Shown: piece after piece, positions 52,245-60,735 of the stretch
How positions within the stretch are numbered: position 1 is the stretch's first letter
Layout: each line of letters starts with the position of its first letter
NCBI RefSeq assembly: GCF_900198365.1
Contig: NZ_FZMS01000038.1
Span: 1-64,000 of the forward strand
Direction of reading: 5' to 3'
DNA length: 64,000 nt
Source of the DNA: Helicobacter bilis
GTDB taxonomy: Bacteria; Campylobacterota; Campylobacteria; Campylobacterales; Helicobacteraceae
Translations under genes and position numbers: made by a program
Notes under the pieces: model-generated
What the model was told of the DNA's origin: nothing
What the model saw: the letters and a program-made list of their open reading frames with translations, nothing else
Databases searched by the model: none

Positions 52245-52616
52245 CTAAACTCTTTCATCAAAGATATTGCCGACCATATCACGCATTTTCATCATAAGCT
52301 CAATGGCTTCTGGCGATGGAATCTCTCGTATAACTCGCCGTCCTGTCGCTTCACGCACGGTTACTACAAGCGCTTTAATCTCATCGTTGTAAGAAAAGTC
52401 AATATTTGTATTTGCTTTACTCATTTCTTCTTGCAATTTACGCGATAACTCCGTCATTTGCTCTCGCAATTGAGAATCATCATAGGTGTTAGCTACCTGT
52501 TTTTCTTCATGTGCTTTTGCTGGAGTATTTGATCTTCCTTGCTCGAATCCTCCGCTGCTTATAAAAGCCATAATTTGGTGTTGCAATGATGATAATGAAC
52601 TTCCTTGTGTCTCCAT
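52245..52616 (-). CDS. flaG: FlaG-family flagellar protein
   Basis: 123 residues from the second ATG (52616), five bases after AAGGAGG. The C-terminal half IDFSYNDEIKALVVTVREAT then GRRVIREIPSPEAIELMMKM and VGNIFDERV is the FlaG domain (GEVIREIPS). FlaG influences filament length and in H. pylori and C. jejuni lies near other filament genes; here it is isolated. Upstream on the minus strand, TTGCTATAATTACC near 52670 is a possible extended -10; a weak FliA-like GTCGATAG is also nearby. Confidence 0.88.
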   Translation of the reverse strand: METQGSSLSSLQHQIMAFISSGGFEQGRSNTPAKAHEEKQVANTYDDSQLREQMTELSRKLQEEMSKANTNIDFSYNDEIKALVVTVREATGRRVIREIPSPEAIELMMKMRDMVGNIFDERV

Positions 52617-52868
52617 CATAGCCTCCTTGAAACAAAATACTTACCTCTATTTCTATAGAAAACTAGCGGTAATTATAGCAAACTATCGACAAACTACAAC
52701 ATTTTCTAAACAAAGATTCTAAAGATTTTCTACTGATTTTATAACATTATTTCCACAAAAACATTATTTTTGCATCGCATTATTGCATATTGCCATAACT
52801 TTGCTATAATCTGTGATTTGTTAAAAACACAAGGACACTAGATTTTTAAGATTCAATAAAGGTTAAAG

Positions 52869-54278
52869 ATGACAAATTTTTCTAAAATTGGCTTTATCAT
52901 GGCGACACTTGGAAGCTCCATAGGCTTGGGGCATATTTGGCGTTTTCCTACTATGGCTGGGCAAAATGGCGGTGCTGCTTTTATCCTCTTATTTCTCATT
53001 ATCTCTGTGGCGGTTGGTGTGTCTATGCTGATTGCTGAAATGCTTGTTGGGAATCGCACACAGAAAAACGCACAAGATGCCTTTTATGAGCTTGATGAGA
53101 GTAATCATAAAAAATGGCATTGGGTTGGATTTACTATTATTGGCGGTCCCGTTATTCTCACCTTTTATTGTATCGTGCTTGGCTGGGTGGTGTATTATTT
53201 TGGTATGGTAAGCTTTCATTTACCTACAAATATAGATGATTCTAAAACATTATTTGGGAATCTCACTCAAAACTTTGAAGCACAAATTATGAGTTTTGCA
53301 ATCGTTATGATTCTAACCGCATATTTTGTCGCAAAGGGTGTAAAAAGCGGGATTGAAAAGCTGAATTTCACACTTATGCCTTTATTATTTGTGATTTTCT
53401 TTGGTTTGCTTATCTATGCTATGACGCTAGATTCATTTGGTGAGAGTGTAGCTTTTATGTTTGCCCCAGATTTTAGCAAAATCACACCAAAAGTATTGAT
53501 AGAAGCTATGGGACAGCTCTTTTTCTCACTCTCTCTAGGTATTGGTATCATAGTTACTTACGCAGCTTTCACAGAGAAAAAGCAGAATCTTTTCAGTGCG
53601 GCTATGTGGGTGCTTATCCCCGGGATTATTATCTCCATTGTTGCAGGGCTTATGATATTTACTTTTGTGTTTGAGTATGGGACTAAAGATGATGTTGGTG
53701 CAGGGGCTGGACTCGTGTTTATCACGCTTCCTGTTTTATTTGGGAAGATGGGATCAGTAGGTAGCGTGATTTGTGTGTTATTTATGATTGGATTAGGCTT
53801 TGCAGGGCTTTCAAGCACGATTTCATTGCTTGAACCAGCAGTAAAATGGCTTGAAGATAAAACAGGGAAAAATAAAGTTATGCTATCATGGGTTGTTAGC
53901 CTTGTAGTGTTTTTAATCGGCTCTGTGCTTATTCTCTCGCTTAATGAAGGGCATAAGGAATTGACTATTGCTGGAAAAAGCTTATTTGACTGGATGGATT
54001 GGCTTAGTGCGAATATCATTATGACACTTGGTGGGCTTTTAGCGACAATCTTTGTGGGCTATGCGATTAAAACAGAGCATTTAAGAGAATGGACTAGCCA
54101 TTACTTTACACCCTTTATGTTTTACTTTTGGCTTTTTGCGATTAGAATCTTAGCACCACTTATGGTAAGTGCTATTTTTATTTATAATATTTATCATTTA
54201 CTGAATCCAAAGTTAGCCGAACCTATGCCAGAACCACAGCAAATAGAACAAAGCATAGATTCTGAAGCTAAAGAGTAG
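52869..54278 (+). CDS. Sodium-dependent (NSS/SNF family) transporter
   Basis: 469 residues with about eleven to twelve membrane segments. The N-terminus LGSSIGLGHIWRFPTMAGQN then GGAAFILL is the NSS signature around sodium and substrate sites in helix 1. Such transporters take up amino acids or related compounds with sodium. H. pylori carries two tandem relatives (HP0497, HP0498, from memory); only one is here. Substrate unknown. Confidence 0.92.
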   Translation: MTNFSKIGFIMATLGSSIGLGHIWRFPTMAGQNGGAAFILLFLIISVAVGVSMLIAEMLVGNRTQKNAQDAFYELDESNHKKWHWVGFTIIGGPVILTFYCIVLGWVVYYFGMVSFHLPTNIDDSKTLFGNLTQNFEAQIMSFAIVMILTAYFVAKGVKSGIEKLNFTLMPLLFVIFFGLLIYAMTLDSFGESVAFMFAPDFSKITPKVLIEAMGQLFFSLSLGIGIIVTYAAFTEKKQNLFSAAMWVLIPGIIISIVAGLMIFTFVFEYGTKDDVGAGAGLVFITLPVLFGKMGSVGSVICVLFMIGLGFAGLSSTISLLEPAVKWLEDKTGKNKVMLSWVVSLVVFLIGSVLILSLNEGHKELTIAGKSLFDWMDWLSANIIMTLGGLLATIFVGYAIKTEHLREWTSHYFTPFMFYFWLFAIRILAPLMVSAIFIYNIYHLLNPKLAEPMPEPQQIEQSIDSEAKE

Positions 54279-54604
54279 CTAGATTCTATAATTTAGAATC
54301 TTTAATGCTTTAGATTTAGCTACTTGGTTTTTAAGGTGCAATTTTAGAATCTATACTTTTATAGGTGGTGCAGGGTTTAGGGTGCAAGTGAATGGAAATT
54401 AGATTCTTTTTGATTCTATATTGTCATGTTGAGCGGAGCGAAACATCTGGTATGGAAAATGTAAAGAAGATTCAAGCAAAGATATTTCGCCTTTTTCGTC
54501 ATGTTCGCACAAGCGAAACTCTTGCCTACACTTGCAAATATGACAAGAATCTAGATTCGTAAGGAAAATACAATTTATACGACACACTATATCATGGGGA
54601 TAAA
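54279..54604. repeat. Intergenic gap with a large palindromic element
   Basis: 54421-54547 starts TTGTCATGTTGAGCGGAGCG and ends CAAATATGACAAG. In the middle are GATATTTCGCCTTTTTC and GTTCGCACAAGCGAAAC, apparently an element inserted into or recombined with another copy. The rest is AT-rich with AGAWTCT heptamers. Confidence 0.65.
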
Positions 54605-56356
54605 ATGGCGTGGTTAAAAGAGTGGCTTTTTACAATTATTTTGTGTATCTGGGCGTTATGCGTTAGTATCACTAGTTATATTCTTATAAAAGAGAATGCA
54701 ACTTCAATTGATTTTAACACACTAGTTAAGACATTACAACAAGAAGAAGTCGAGCAAATACTAGTCAGTGAGAAAAACACATATTTCTATATGGCAGATG
54801 AAAAGATTTATAAGATTCTAACAACAAAGCTATATGGCTGCTTAAATGCAAGAATTGTTTCTAAAACAGATAGAGAGAAGATGACAAATATTAAAAAAAC
54901 TTGTGGTCTTTATCTCTCTTTTATAGACAATGGACTGCCTGTTATTGCCCCTAAAACTTCGCTTATAATGAAGATATGTTATGCAATAGTTGTGTTTTTA
55001 ATAGGCTGGGTTATACTCTATATACTCTATGAAGAGATTGAGCCAAAAATATGGCATAAAGATTCTACAAATACAGATACAAACTCATATAGTGATGATA
55101 CAACTGAAATGTCGCTTACACTAGAGCCTATGAAAAGCTCGGTAAGATTCCGCGATGTCGCCGGGATTAAAGAAGCAAAAGATGATTTATTAGAAATCAT
55201 TGATTATCTAAAGAATCCAAAAAAATATCAAGATTTAGGGATATATTTGCCAAAAGGGGTTTTACTTGTGGGACCGCCCGGTGTGGGTAAAACTATGATT
55301 GCAAAGGCGATTGCAGGGGAGAGTGGTGTGCCTTTTTTCTATCATAGCGGCTCATCTTTTGTGCAAGTGTATGTAGGAGTTGGCGCACAGAGAGTAAGAG
55401 AGCTATTTGCTAGGGCTAGGGCTTGTGCGCCTGCCATAATTTTTATTGATGAGATAGATGCCATCGGTAAAGCAAGGGGTGTGGATAATCATCAAGAGTG
55501 GGAAAGCACACTAAATGAGCTATTAATCGAGCTTGATGGCTTTAGCGATCAAAGCGGTGTTATTGTCATCGGTGCGACTAATCAAGTTGATGTTATGGAC
55601 CACGCACTTTTGCGTAGTGGGCGATTTGATAGACGCATTTATGTTGATTTGCCAGACTTAAATGAACGCACAGAGATTCTAAAAGTGCATTTACGCAATC
55701 GTGCTTATACGCTTGATTTGCATGAAGTAGCAAAGCTTTGTGTGGGCTTTAGCGGGGCAAATATTGCATCACTTGTAAATGAAGCTGCTATCAATGCCCT
55801 GCGTCATAATCGCAATACAATCACTATGCAAGACATAACAGACACAAGTCATAAAGTCCTATTTGGCAAAAGGCGACAAAATGCCCTAAGCAAACAAGAA
55901 AAGCAAATGCTTGCTATCTATAATGCCGCAAAAGGTTTATCGCAATATTGGCTTTTACCAGATTTTCAAAAAATCATGCTGATTGATACCGCGATAGAAT
56001 CTCAACCGCAAAATACTAACTATGATTACTACACAAGGGACAATCTCATCGCAGAAATAAAAATCGCCTTGAGTGGTAATCTAGCCCTTGAAGTCCATAA
56101 CATAGGTATTGCCACAATCGCACAACATGATATTGAGAGGGCAAAACTCATTGCAAAAAAAATGTGTGAAGATTATGGCATGGGTGAAAGGTTGCTTACT
56201 GACTATGAAGATATTTTAGAGATCCTAGAATCTACAAAGCAAGAGCATAAAGAATTTATCATTGCAAATAAACATTATATCGAACGCATTGCCACTACGC
56301 TTATAGAACACGAAAAAATCACAAAAGAAGATATACAGAAGATTCTAGATTCTTAG
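54605..56356 (+). CDS. FtsH-like membrane AAA protein lacking the protease motif
   Basis: 583 residues. Two N-terminal membrane segments (LFTIILCIWALCVSITSYIL and IVVFLIGWVILYILY) flank a small periplasmic domain. The AAA module is complete: VGPPGVGKTM (Walker A), IIFIDEIDAIG (Walker B), and RSGRFDRRIYVDLPD (SRH with arginine fingers). Where FtsH has HEAGHA the sequence reads QMLAIYNAAKGLSQYWLL: no HExxH. It therefore cannot be a zinc protease of the usual kind. It may act as an unfoldase/chaperone or partner a true FtsH subunit, like the FtsHi proteins of plants. A housekeeping FtsH is expected elsewhere. Confidence 0.85.
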   Translation: MAWLKEWLFTIILCIWALCVSITSYILIKENATSIDFNTLVKTLQQEEVEQILVSEKNTYFYMADEKIYKILTTKLYGCLNARIVSKTDREKMTNIKKTCGLYLSFIDNGLPVIAPKTSLIMKICYAIVVFLIGWVILYILYEEIEPKIWHKDSTNTDTNSYSDDTTEMSLTLEPMKSSVRFRDVAGIKEAKDDLLEIIDYLKNPKKYQDLGIYLPKGVLLVGPPGVGKTMIAKAIAGESGVPFFYHSGSSFVQVYVGVGAQRVRELFARARACAPAIIFIDEIDAIGKARGVDNHQEWESTLNELLIELDGFSDQSGVIVIGATNQVDVMDHALLRSGRFDRRIYVDLPDLNERTEILKVHLRNRAYTLDLHEVAKLCVGFSGANIASLVNEAAINALRHNRNTITMQDITDTSHKVLFGKRRQNALSKQEKQMLAIYNAAKGLSQYWLLPDFQKIMLIDTAIESQPQNTNYDYYTRDNLIAEIKIALSGNLALEVHNIGIATIAQHDIERAKLIAKKMCEDYGMGERLLTDYEDILEILESTKQEHKEFIIANKHYIERIATTLIEHEKITKEDIQKILDS

Positions 56357-56420
56357 ATATTGTATTTAGCATAACAAGTATGGCATTTATCATAAAATTG
56401 TGCTGTAGTCTAAAATATGA

Positions 56421-56756
56421 ATTCAATCCAACTACAATGATGTGGGTTTGCAAAAGCAATACATTAAAGACTATTTTAAGAATAATGGTAAGCGGTATTT
56501 CATTGTAGAGGACAAACAAGGTAAAGTTTGGTTGGGACGATTGGGATTATAATGTTTGTGGCACTAGGTTTCAAAGTGATAACTGGATTATGTCTAATGA
56601 TGCAAGTATGTCCAGGCACCTGAGGGCACTATTTAATGAAACATTATGTGTATCATTTGCTAAATTTTCATCAGGTTATTGCAAAGTAAATAAGAAAAAT
56701 AAAATTAACACCCCATCAATTTTATGGAGTAAAAAATTGTCAGAGAAAACAAAATA
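56421..56756 (+). pseudogene. Frameshifted gene of unknown family
   Basis: The first frame reads QKQYIKDYFKNNGKRYFIVE and DKQGKVWLG, then a stop follows soon after. A shift at about 56538 (in GGTTGGGACGATTGG) opens WDDWDYNVCGTRFQSDNWIM through KKLSEKTK, ending at TAG 56754-56756. The amino-acid composition is that of a real protein, with W- and D-rich segments. No start with a ribosome binding site is visible, so the 5' end is probably lost as well. I do not recognise it. Confidence 0.55.
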
Positions 56757-56810
56757 GATTGTTTTTCTAATCTTACAAAAGATGATAATCACATAAAAAA
56801 ATCAAAATAT

Positions 56811-56841
56811 TTGCAAATCGTTTTTTTTTTTTTTGTAAATT
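56811..56841 (+). promoter_or_regulatory. Poly-T spacer promoter of the five-gene operon
   Basis: TTGCAA (56811-56816), ATCG, fourteen T (56821-56834), G, TAAATT (56836-56841). The spacing is 19 nt; loss of two T would give the optimum of 17. It lies 33 nt upstream of the operon's first ATG. Confidence 0.5.
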
Positions 56842-56874
56842 GCGACATGAGTTTATAAAGAGAGAATAGAGGCG

Positions 56875-57639
56875 ATGATTATCTTAGCACATAGGGGTTT
56901 GAACCATTATATAAAGGCAAATGCAGTTATAGAATCTAATGTGAAATCTAACATAAAAACAGACATAGAAAGAAAAAACGCATTTTCTCATAATGAAAAT
57001 AACGCAATAAAAAGAAACATAGAATCCAACACAAAGGCACATAAATCTGGAAATAGTTTGCAAAATTTTTGTGAGAGTTTTGGTTTGGGTTATGGTGTTG
57101 AGACAGATATTAGAGATTATTGTTTGGATTTAGTGATTTCGCATGATATGGCAGATTCTAATGCAGAATCTTTTGAGACTTTTTTGCAAACATATCAAAA
57201 ACATGGTAATAATCTCACACTTGCCCTAAATATCAAAGCAGATGGACTTTGTGTGCCACTAAAAAAGCTATTGCAACAATATTGCATTAATAATTACTTT
57301 GTCTTTGATATGTCCTTGCCAGATATGCTTCACTATGTAAAACATGATATGAATGTCTTTACAAGGCAGAGTGAATATGAAAAAATACCTGCATTGTATG
57401 ATAAAGCAAAGGGTGTATGGCTTGATGAGTTTTGTAATCATTGGATTAGTGAAGAAATAATTCTTAAACATTTGGATAAAAATAAGCAAATTTGCATTGT
57501 ATCACCAGATTTACATAAGCGAGATTTTTGGCGTGAATGGGAAGAGTATAGATACATTATAAATAAGCATAAATTGCATAATAAAATCATGCTTTGCACG
57601 GATTATACACAAGCAGCAAGGGAGTTTTTTCATGGCTAA
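56875..57639 (+). CDS. GDPD-like TIM-barrel protein
   Basis: 254 residues. ILAHRGLNHY at the start, NSLQNFCESFGLGYGVETDI in the position of the GDPD ExD metal motif, and LVISHDMADS match glycerophosphodiester phosphodiesterase (HRG..N...E.D...HD). An insertion of about 45 residues (NAVIESNVKSNIKTDIERKN...) separates HRG from the rest and is again rich in AGAATCT-type codons. First of five overlapping genes; its end overlaps the HAD gene by 8 nt. It may cleave or build a phosphodiester in a surface glycan (inference). Confidence 0.7.
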   Translation: MIILAHRGLNHYIKANAVIESNVKSNIKTDIERKNAFSHNENNAIKRNIESNTKAHKSGNSLQNFCESFGLGYGVETDIRDYCLDLVISHDMADSNAESFETFLQTYQKHGNNLTLALNIKADGLCVPLKKLLQQYCINNYFVFDMSLPDMLHYVKHDMNVFTRQSEYEKIPALYDKAKGVWLDEFCNHWISEEIILKHLDKNKQICIVSPDLHKRDFWREWEEYRYIINKHKLHNKIMLCTDYTQAAREFFHG

Positions 57640-58270
57640 GATAAAAGCGGTTATTTTTGATATGGACGGAGTGTTGATTGAAGCAAAAGATTGGCATTAT
57701 GAAGCGTTAAATAAAGCATTAGGGCTATTTGGCATGCAAATTAGCCGTTATGACCATTTAGTTACTTTTGATGGATTGCCAACAAAGAAAAAGTTAGAAA
57801 TGCTATCTATGGAGAGAAATCTGCCAAAGGGACTTCATAATTTTATCAATCAAATGAAGCAACTCTATACCATGCAGATTGTCTATACCTCTTGTAAGCC
57901 AACTTTTATCCATGAATACGCTCTCTCAAAGCTAAAAGCAGAGGGCTACAAACTTGCCGTATGCTCAAACTCAATACAAGCAACCATTGAAACCATGATG
58001 CAAAAATCAGCTCTTTTACAATACCTTGATTTCTATCTCTCAAACCAAGATGTAAAAAAGCCAAAGCCAGACCCAGAAATCTATAATAAGGCAATAGGAC
58101 GATTTCAGCTTAAACCAGACGAAGTAATGATAGTAGAAGATAATGACCATGGCATTAAAGCAGCTAAAGCGACAGGGGCAAATGTGATGATAGTCCAAAG
58201 CGTTTTAGATGTGAATCTAGATAATATTAAATCGCATATAAAACATTTTGAAAGGAATGCAAATGATTAA
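57632..58270 (+). CDS. HAD-superfamily phosphatase or phosphoglucomutase-like
   Basis: 212 residues. VIFDMDGVLIEAKDWHYEAL (motif I with the nucleophile DxD), LAVCSNSIQATI (motif II), KKPKPDPEIY (motif III lysine) and IVEDNDHGIKAAKATGANVM (motif IV). An alpha-helical cap follows motif I, so subclass I. Likely dephosphorylates or isomerises a small phosphorylated intermediate. Overlaps both neighbours by 8 nt. Confidence 0.85.
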   Translation: MAKIKAVIFDMDGVLIEAKDWHYEALNKALGLFGMQISRYDHLVTFDGLPTKKKLEMLSMERNLPKGLHNFINQMKQLYTMQIVYTSCKPTFIHEYALSKLKAEGYKLAVCSNSIQATIETMMQKSALLQYLDFYLSNQDVKKPKPDPEIYNKAIGRFQLKPDEVMIVEDNDHGIKAAKATGANVMIVQSVLDVNLDNIKSHIKHFERNAND

Positions 58271-58985
58271 TGTGCTTATACCTTTAGCAGGAAAAAGTAT
58301 GTTTTTTGATGATAGTATCAATATTTTTCCCAAACCACTTATTGAGATTTGCGGTAAGACTATGATAGAGCATTGTCTAGAAAATCTTGCTTCAATTCCT
58401 AATGTACGATTTATCTTTGTATTGCGTGAAATGTATGTGAATAAATATCATTTAGATAAAACAATCAAGCTATTAAGTCCAAATACTGAATTTATCGTGT
58501 TAAAAAATGACACTGCAGGTATGGCGTGTAGTGCGTTATTTGCGATTGAATACATTAATAATGATAATGGGCTTATTATATGCAATGCAGATCAAATTTT
58601 AGATTGTGATTTATCTAAGATTCTAAAATATTTTACGGATTTTGATGCGGGCGTTATTACATTTCCCTCCATTCATCCACGCTATGCTTATGCGTGTTTG
58701 GATAATGATGGCTTTGTTGTGCAAGTTGCCGAAAAAGTGCCATTAAGTAAAAATGCCATAGCAGGATTTTTCTATTTTAAACACGGAAGATATTTTGTAG
58801 AATCTACACAAAGCATGATTTATAAAGAAATAGCACATGAAGAAAAATATTATATTGCCCCTTGTCTTAATGAAATGATTTTAAAAAATCAAAAAATTGC
58901 CGTTTATAACATACCGGCAGAACAATATCATACTTTTTATAGTCCTGCTAAGATTACAGAGTTTGAAAGGACATATAATGCTTAA
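58263..58985 (+). CDS. Sugar-phosphate-type nucleotidyltransferase
   Basis: 240 residues from the ATG at 58263 (AAAGGAATG upstream). NVLIPLAGKSMFF, FPKPLIEICGKTMIEHCLEN and IICNADQIL are the nucleotide-binding signatures of the NTP_transferase fold. It would activate a phosphorylated sugar or polyol as an NDP derivative. The first loop is LAGKSMFFDD rather than the classic GxGTRL, as in the MobA/choline-P-type relatives of capsule clusters. Overlaps the SnoaL-like gene by 8 nt. Confidence 0.82.
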   Translation: MINVLIPLAGKSMFFDDSINIFPKPLIEICGKTMIEHCLENLASIPNVRFIFVLREMYVNKYHLDKTIKLLSPNTEFIVLKNDTAGMACSALFAIEYINNDNGLIICNADQILDCDLSKILKYFTDFDAGVITFPSIHPRYAYACLDNDGFVVQVAEKVPLSKNAIAGFFYFKHGRYFVESTQSMIYKEIAHEEKYYIAPCLNEMILKNQKIAVYNIPAEQYHTFYSPAKITEFERTYNA

Positions 58986-59340
58986 GCAATTAACACAAGA
59001 CTACATAAAAGCCTTTGGCACAAAGGATATAAATGCGATTTCTAATATGCTATGTGCGGATTTTACACTATGCGATCCAGAGATTAAAAAGAATGCAGTA
59101 AATGGGATTCAAGGAAAGGAAGCGTGTTTAAAAGCAATGCAGGGTATCTTTGATGGCTGCAATACATTAAATTTTAAGGCAAGAAACATCTTTGTTTGTG
59201 AAAACACTACTTTGATCGAGTTTTCTTTGCAACTAGATTCTATCTTACTAGAGGGTGTGGATATTATAGAGTGGGAAAAGAGTGGCGAAACTTTTTTAAT
59301 GAAAGAATTGCGTGCATATCTTGATATGCCAAAGGGATAA
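58978..59340 (+). CDS. SnoaL/NTF2-like small protein
   Basis: 120 residues from the ATG at 58978 (AAAGGACAT upstream). LTQDYIKAFGTKDINAISNM, LCADFTLCDPEI and NGIQGKEACLKAMQGIF fit the NTF2-like cone fold. Such proteins can be isomerases, dehydratases or binding modules. It is the fourth gene of the operon, overlapping the nucleotidyltransferase and 1 nt from the cupin gene. Function not known. Confidence 0.65.
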   Translation: MLKQLTQDYIKAFGTKDINAISNMLCADFTLCDPEIKKNAVNGIQGKEACLKAMQGIFDGCNTLNFKARNIFVCENTTLIEFSLQLDSILLEGVDIIEWEKSGETFLMKELRAYLDMPKG

Positions 59341-59341
59341 T

Positions 59342-59662
59342 ATGCAGCTTTATAATTTAGATTCTATGATACGGGGTTGGTTTGTGGGTGATTTTACTCC
59401 ATCAGTCATTCAAACTAAAGATTTTGAAGTAGGTATCAAATATTACAAAAAAGGCGATTATGAAGAATGCCATACTCACAAAATTGCCACAGAAATCACC
59501 GTGATTGTAACAGGAAGTGTCCGCATGAGCGGCAAGGAATACAAGCAAGGCGATATTATTGTAATAGAGCCAAATGAATCTAGTGACTTTTTAGCCTTGA
59601 GTGATTGCATTACCGCAGTTGTGAAAACACCCTCAGTTACAAACGATAAGTATAAAGTGTAG
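59342..59662 (+). CDS. Small cupin-fold protein
   Basis: 106 residues from the ATG at 59342 (AAGGGAT upstream). GDYEECHTHKIATEITVIVT then GSVRMSGKEYKQGDIIVIEP follows the cupin pattern, with HTH and E as potential metal ligands; the second motif lacks the usual histidine. Last gene of the operon. Possibly a sugar epimerase-like or binding protein acting on the product of the preceding enzymes (inference). Confidence 0.65.
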   Translation: MQLYNLDSMIRGWFVGDFTPSVIQTKDFEVGIKYYKKGDYEECHTHKIATEITVIVTGSVRMSGKEYKQGDIIVIEPNESSDFLALSDCITAVVKTPSVTNDKYKV

Positions 59663-59779
59663 AAACTTTGTCATATACACTCATTTTAAGCTTACTTTTA
59701 TCACATTTCACATACATGTAATTTAAAAATTAATATCTAAGCAATACAATATCAGCTCAATATAACAAAAGGATTCTAT

Positions 59780-60586
59780 ATGATTTGTGTTTTTGATATT
59801 GAGAGTGTGCCAGATGTCGAGCTATTACAGGCAGCCTATCATTATGAAGGCGATGCTATGGAGATATGCAAACAGGCATTTGCAGCACAAAAAGAGAGTA
59901 GTGGAAGTGAGTTTTTACCGCTTAGTTTTCATAAGATTGTGTCTATTGCAAGTGTGTTAGCAGATGATTTTGGTAACTTTATCAAAGTGGGGCATTTTGC
60001 AAAAGATGTGCCTTTGGAGAATAGAGAAGAAAGCTTATTGCAAGAGTTTAGCAGCTTTTTAAACAAGCAAAATCCACGACTTATAAGCTTTAATGGCAGG
60101 GGTTATGATATGCCTCTCATTGGCATTCGATCGCTGAAATATAATATCAATCTGTCAGGCTATTATGAGACAGATAATCAGCAATTTGGGAAAAACAAAT
60201 GGGAGAATTATCGTCAAAGATATAGTGAGAGATTCCACCTTGACTTATTTGATACGCTGGGAAATTATGGTGCGACAAGGGCGCTTAGCCTTGATGCCCT
60301 TTGCAAGATGGCAGGTATTATGGGAAAATATGAAGTGAGTGGTTCGCAAGTGTATGAGCTAATTTTTCAAGAGAATGATTTAGCAAAAGTTGATTTCTAT
60401 TGCCAAAGCGATGTGTTAAATACCTACTGGTTATTTTTAAAATTCGAGCTTACAAAGGGCATGTTACAAATGAATGATTATCTAGCAAACCTTGCATTAA
60501 TGAAAGAATCTTTACCTGAAAATGCCCCGTATAGGAATGCTTTTATAGAATCTTTGGAGAAAGAATTAGGGCGTTATAACTTATAG
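59780..60586 (+). CDS. Predicted 3'-5' exonuclease, DNA polymerase B exo2 type
   Basis: 268 residues. CVFDIESVPD (DxE), LISFNGRGYDMPLIGIR and FYCQSDVLNTYWLFL give the three acidic exonuclease motifs of the DnaQ-like PF10108 family. The central WENYRQRYSERFHLDLFDTL then GNYGA is also characteristic. It is not fused to a polymerase. Probably acts in DNA repair. AAAGGATTC precedes the ATG. Confidence 0.85.
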   Translation: MICVFDIESVPDVELLQAAYHYEGDAMEICKQAFAAQKESSGSEFLPLSFHKIVSIASVLADDFGNFIKVGHFAKDVPLENREESLLQEFSSFLNKQNPRLISFNGRGYDMPLIGIRSLKYNINLSGYYETDNQQFGKNKWENYRQRYSERFHLDLFDTLGNYGATRALSLDALCKMAGIMGKYEVSGSQVYELIFQENDLAKVDFYCQSDVLNTYWLFLKFELTKGMLQMNDYLANLALMKESLPENAPYRNAFIESLEKELGRYNL

Positions 60587-60735
60587 AAATTGGAGATTCT
60601 AATTCTGCGTATAATCTCTAGGCTTAAAATATAAGATCAACGAAAGTGGGTTTTAAAATTTAGTTTTATGATAGCATCACAGAATATGCAAAAGCCAGAT
60701 TGACAAAAACCAAAATGTCTAGTCTATGCTTCATT

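Noticed and set aside
391-54547. CRISPR array
   Set aside because: Repeats are scattered, palindromic, of unequal length and without regular spacers; no cas genes.
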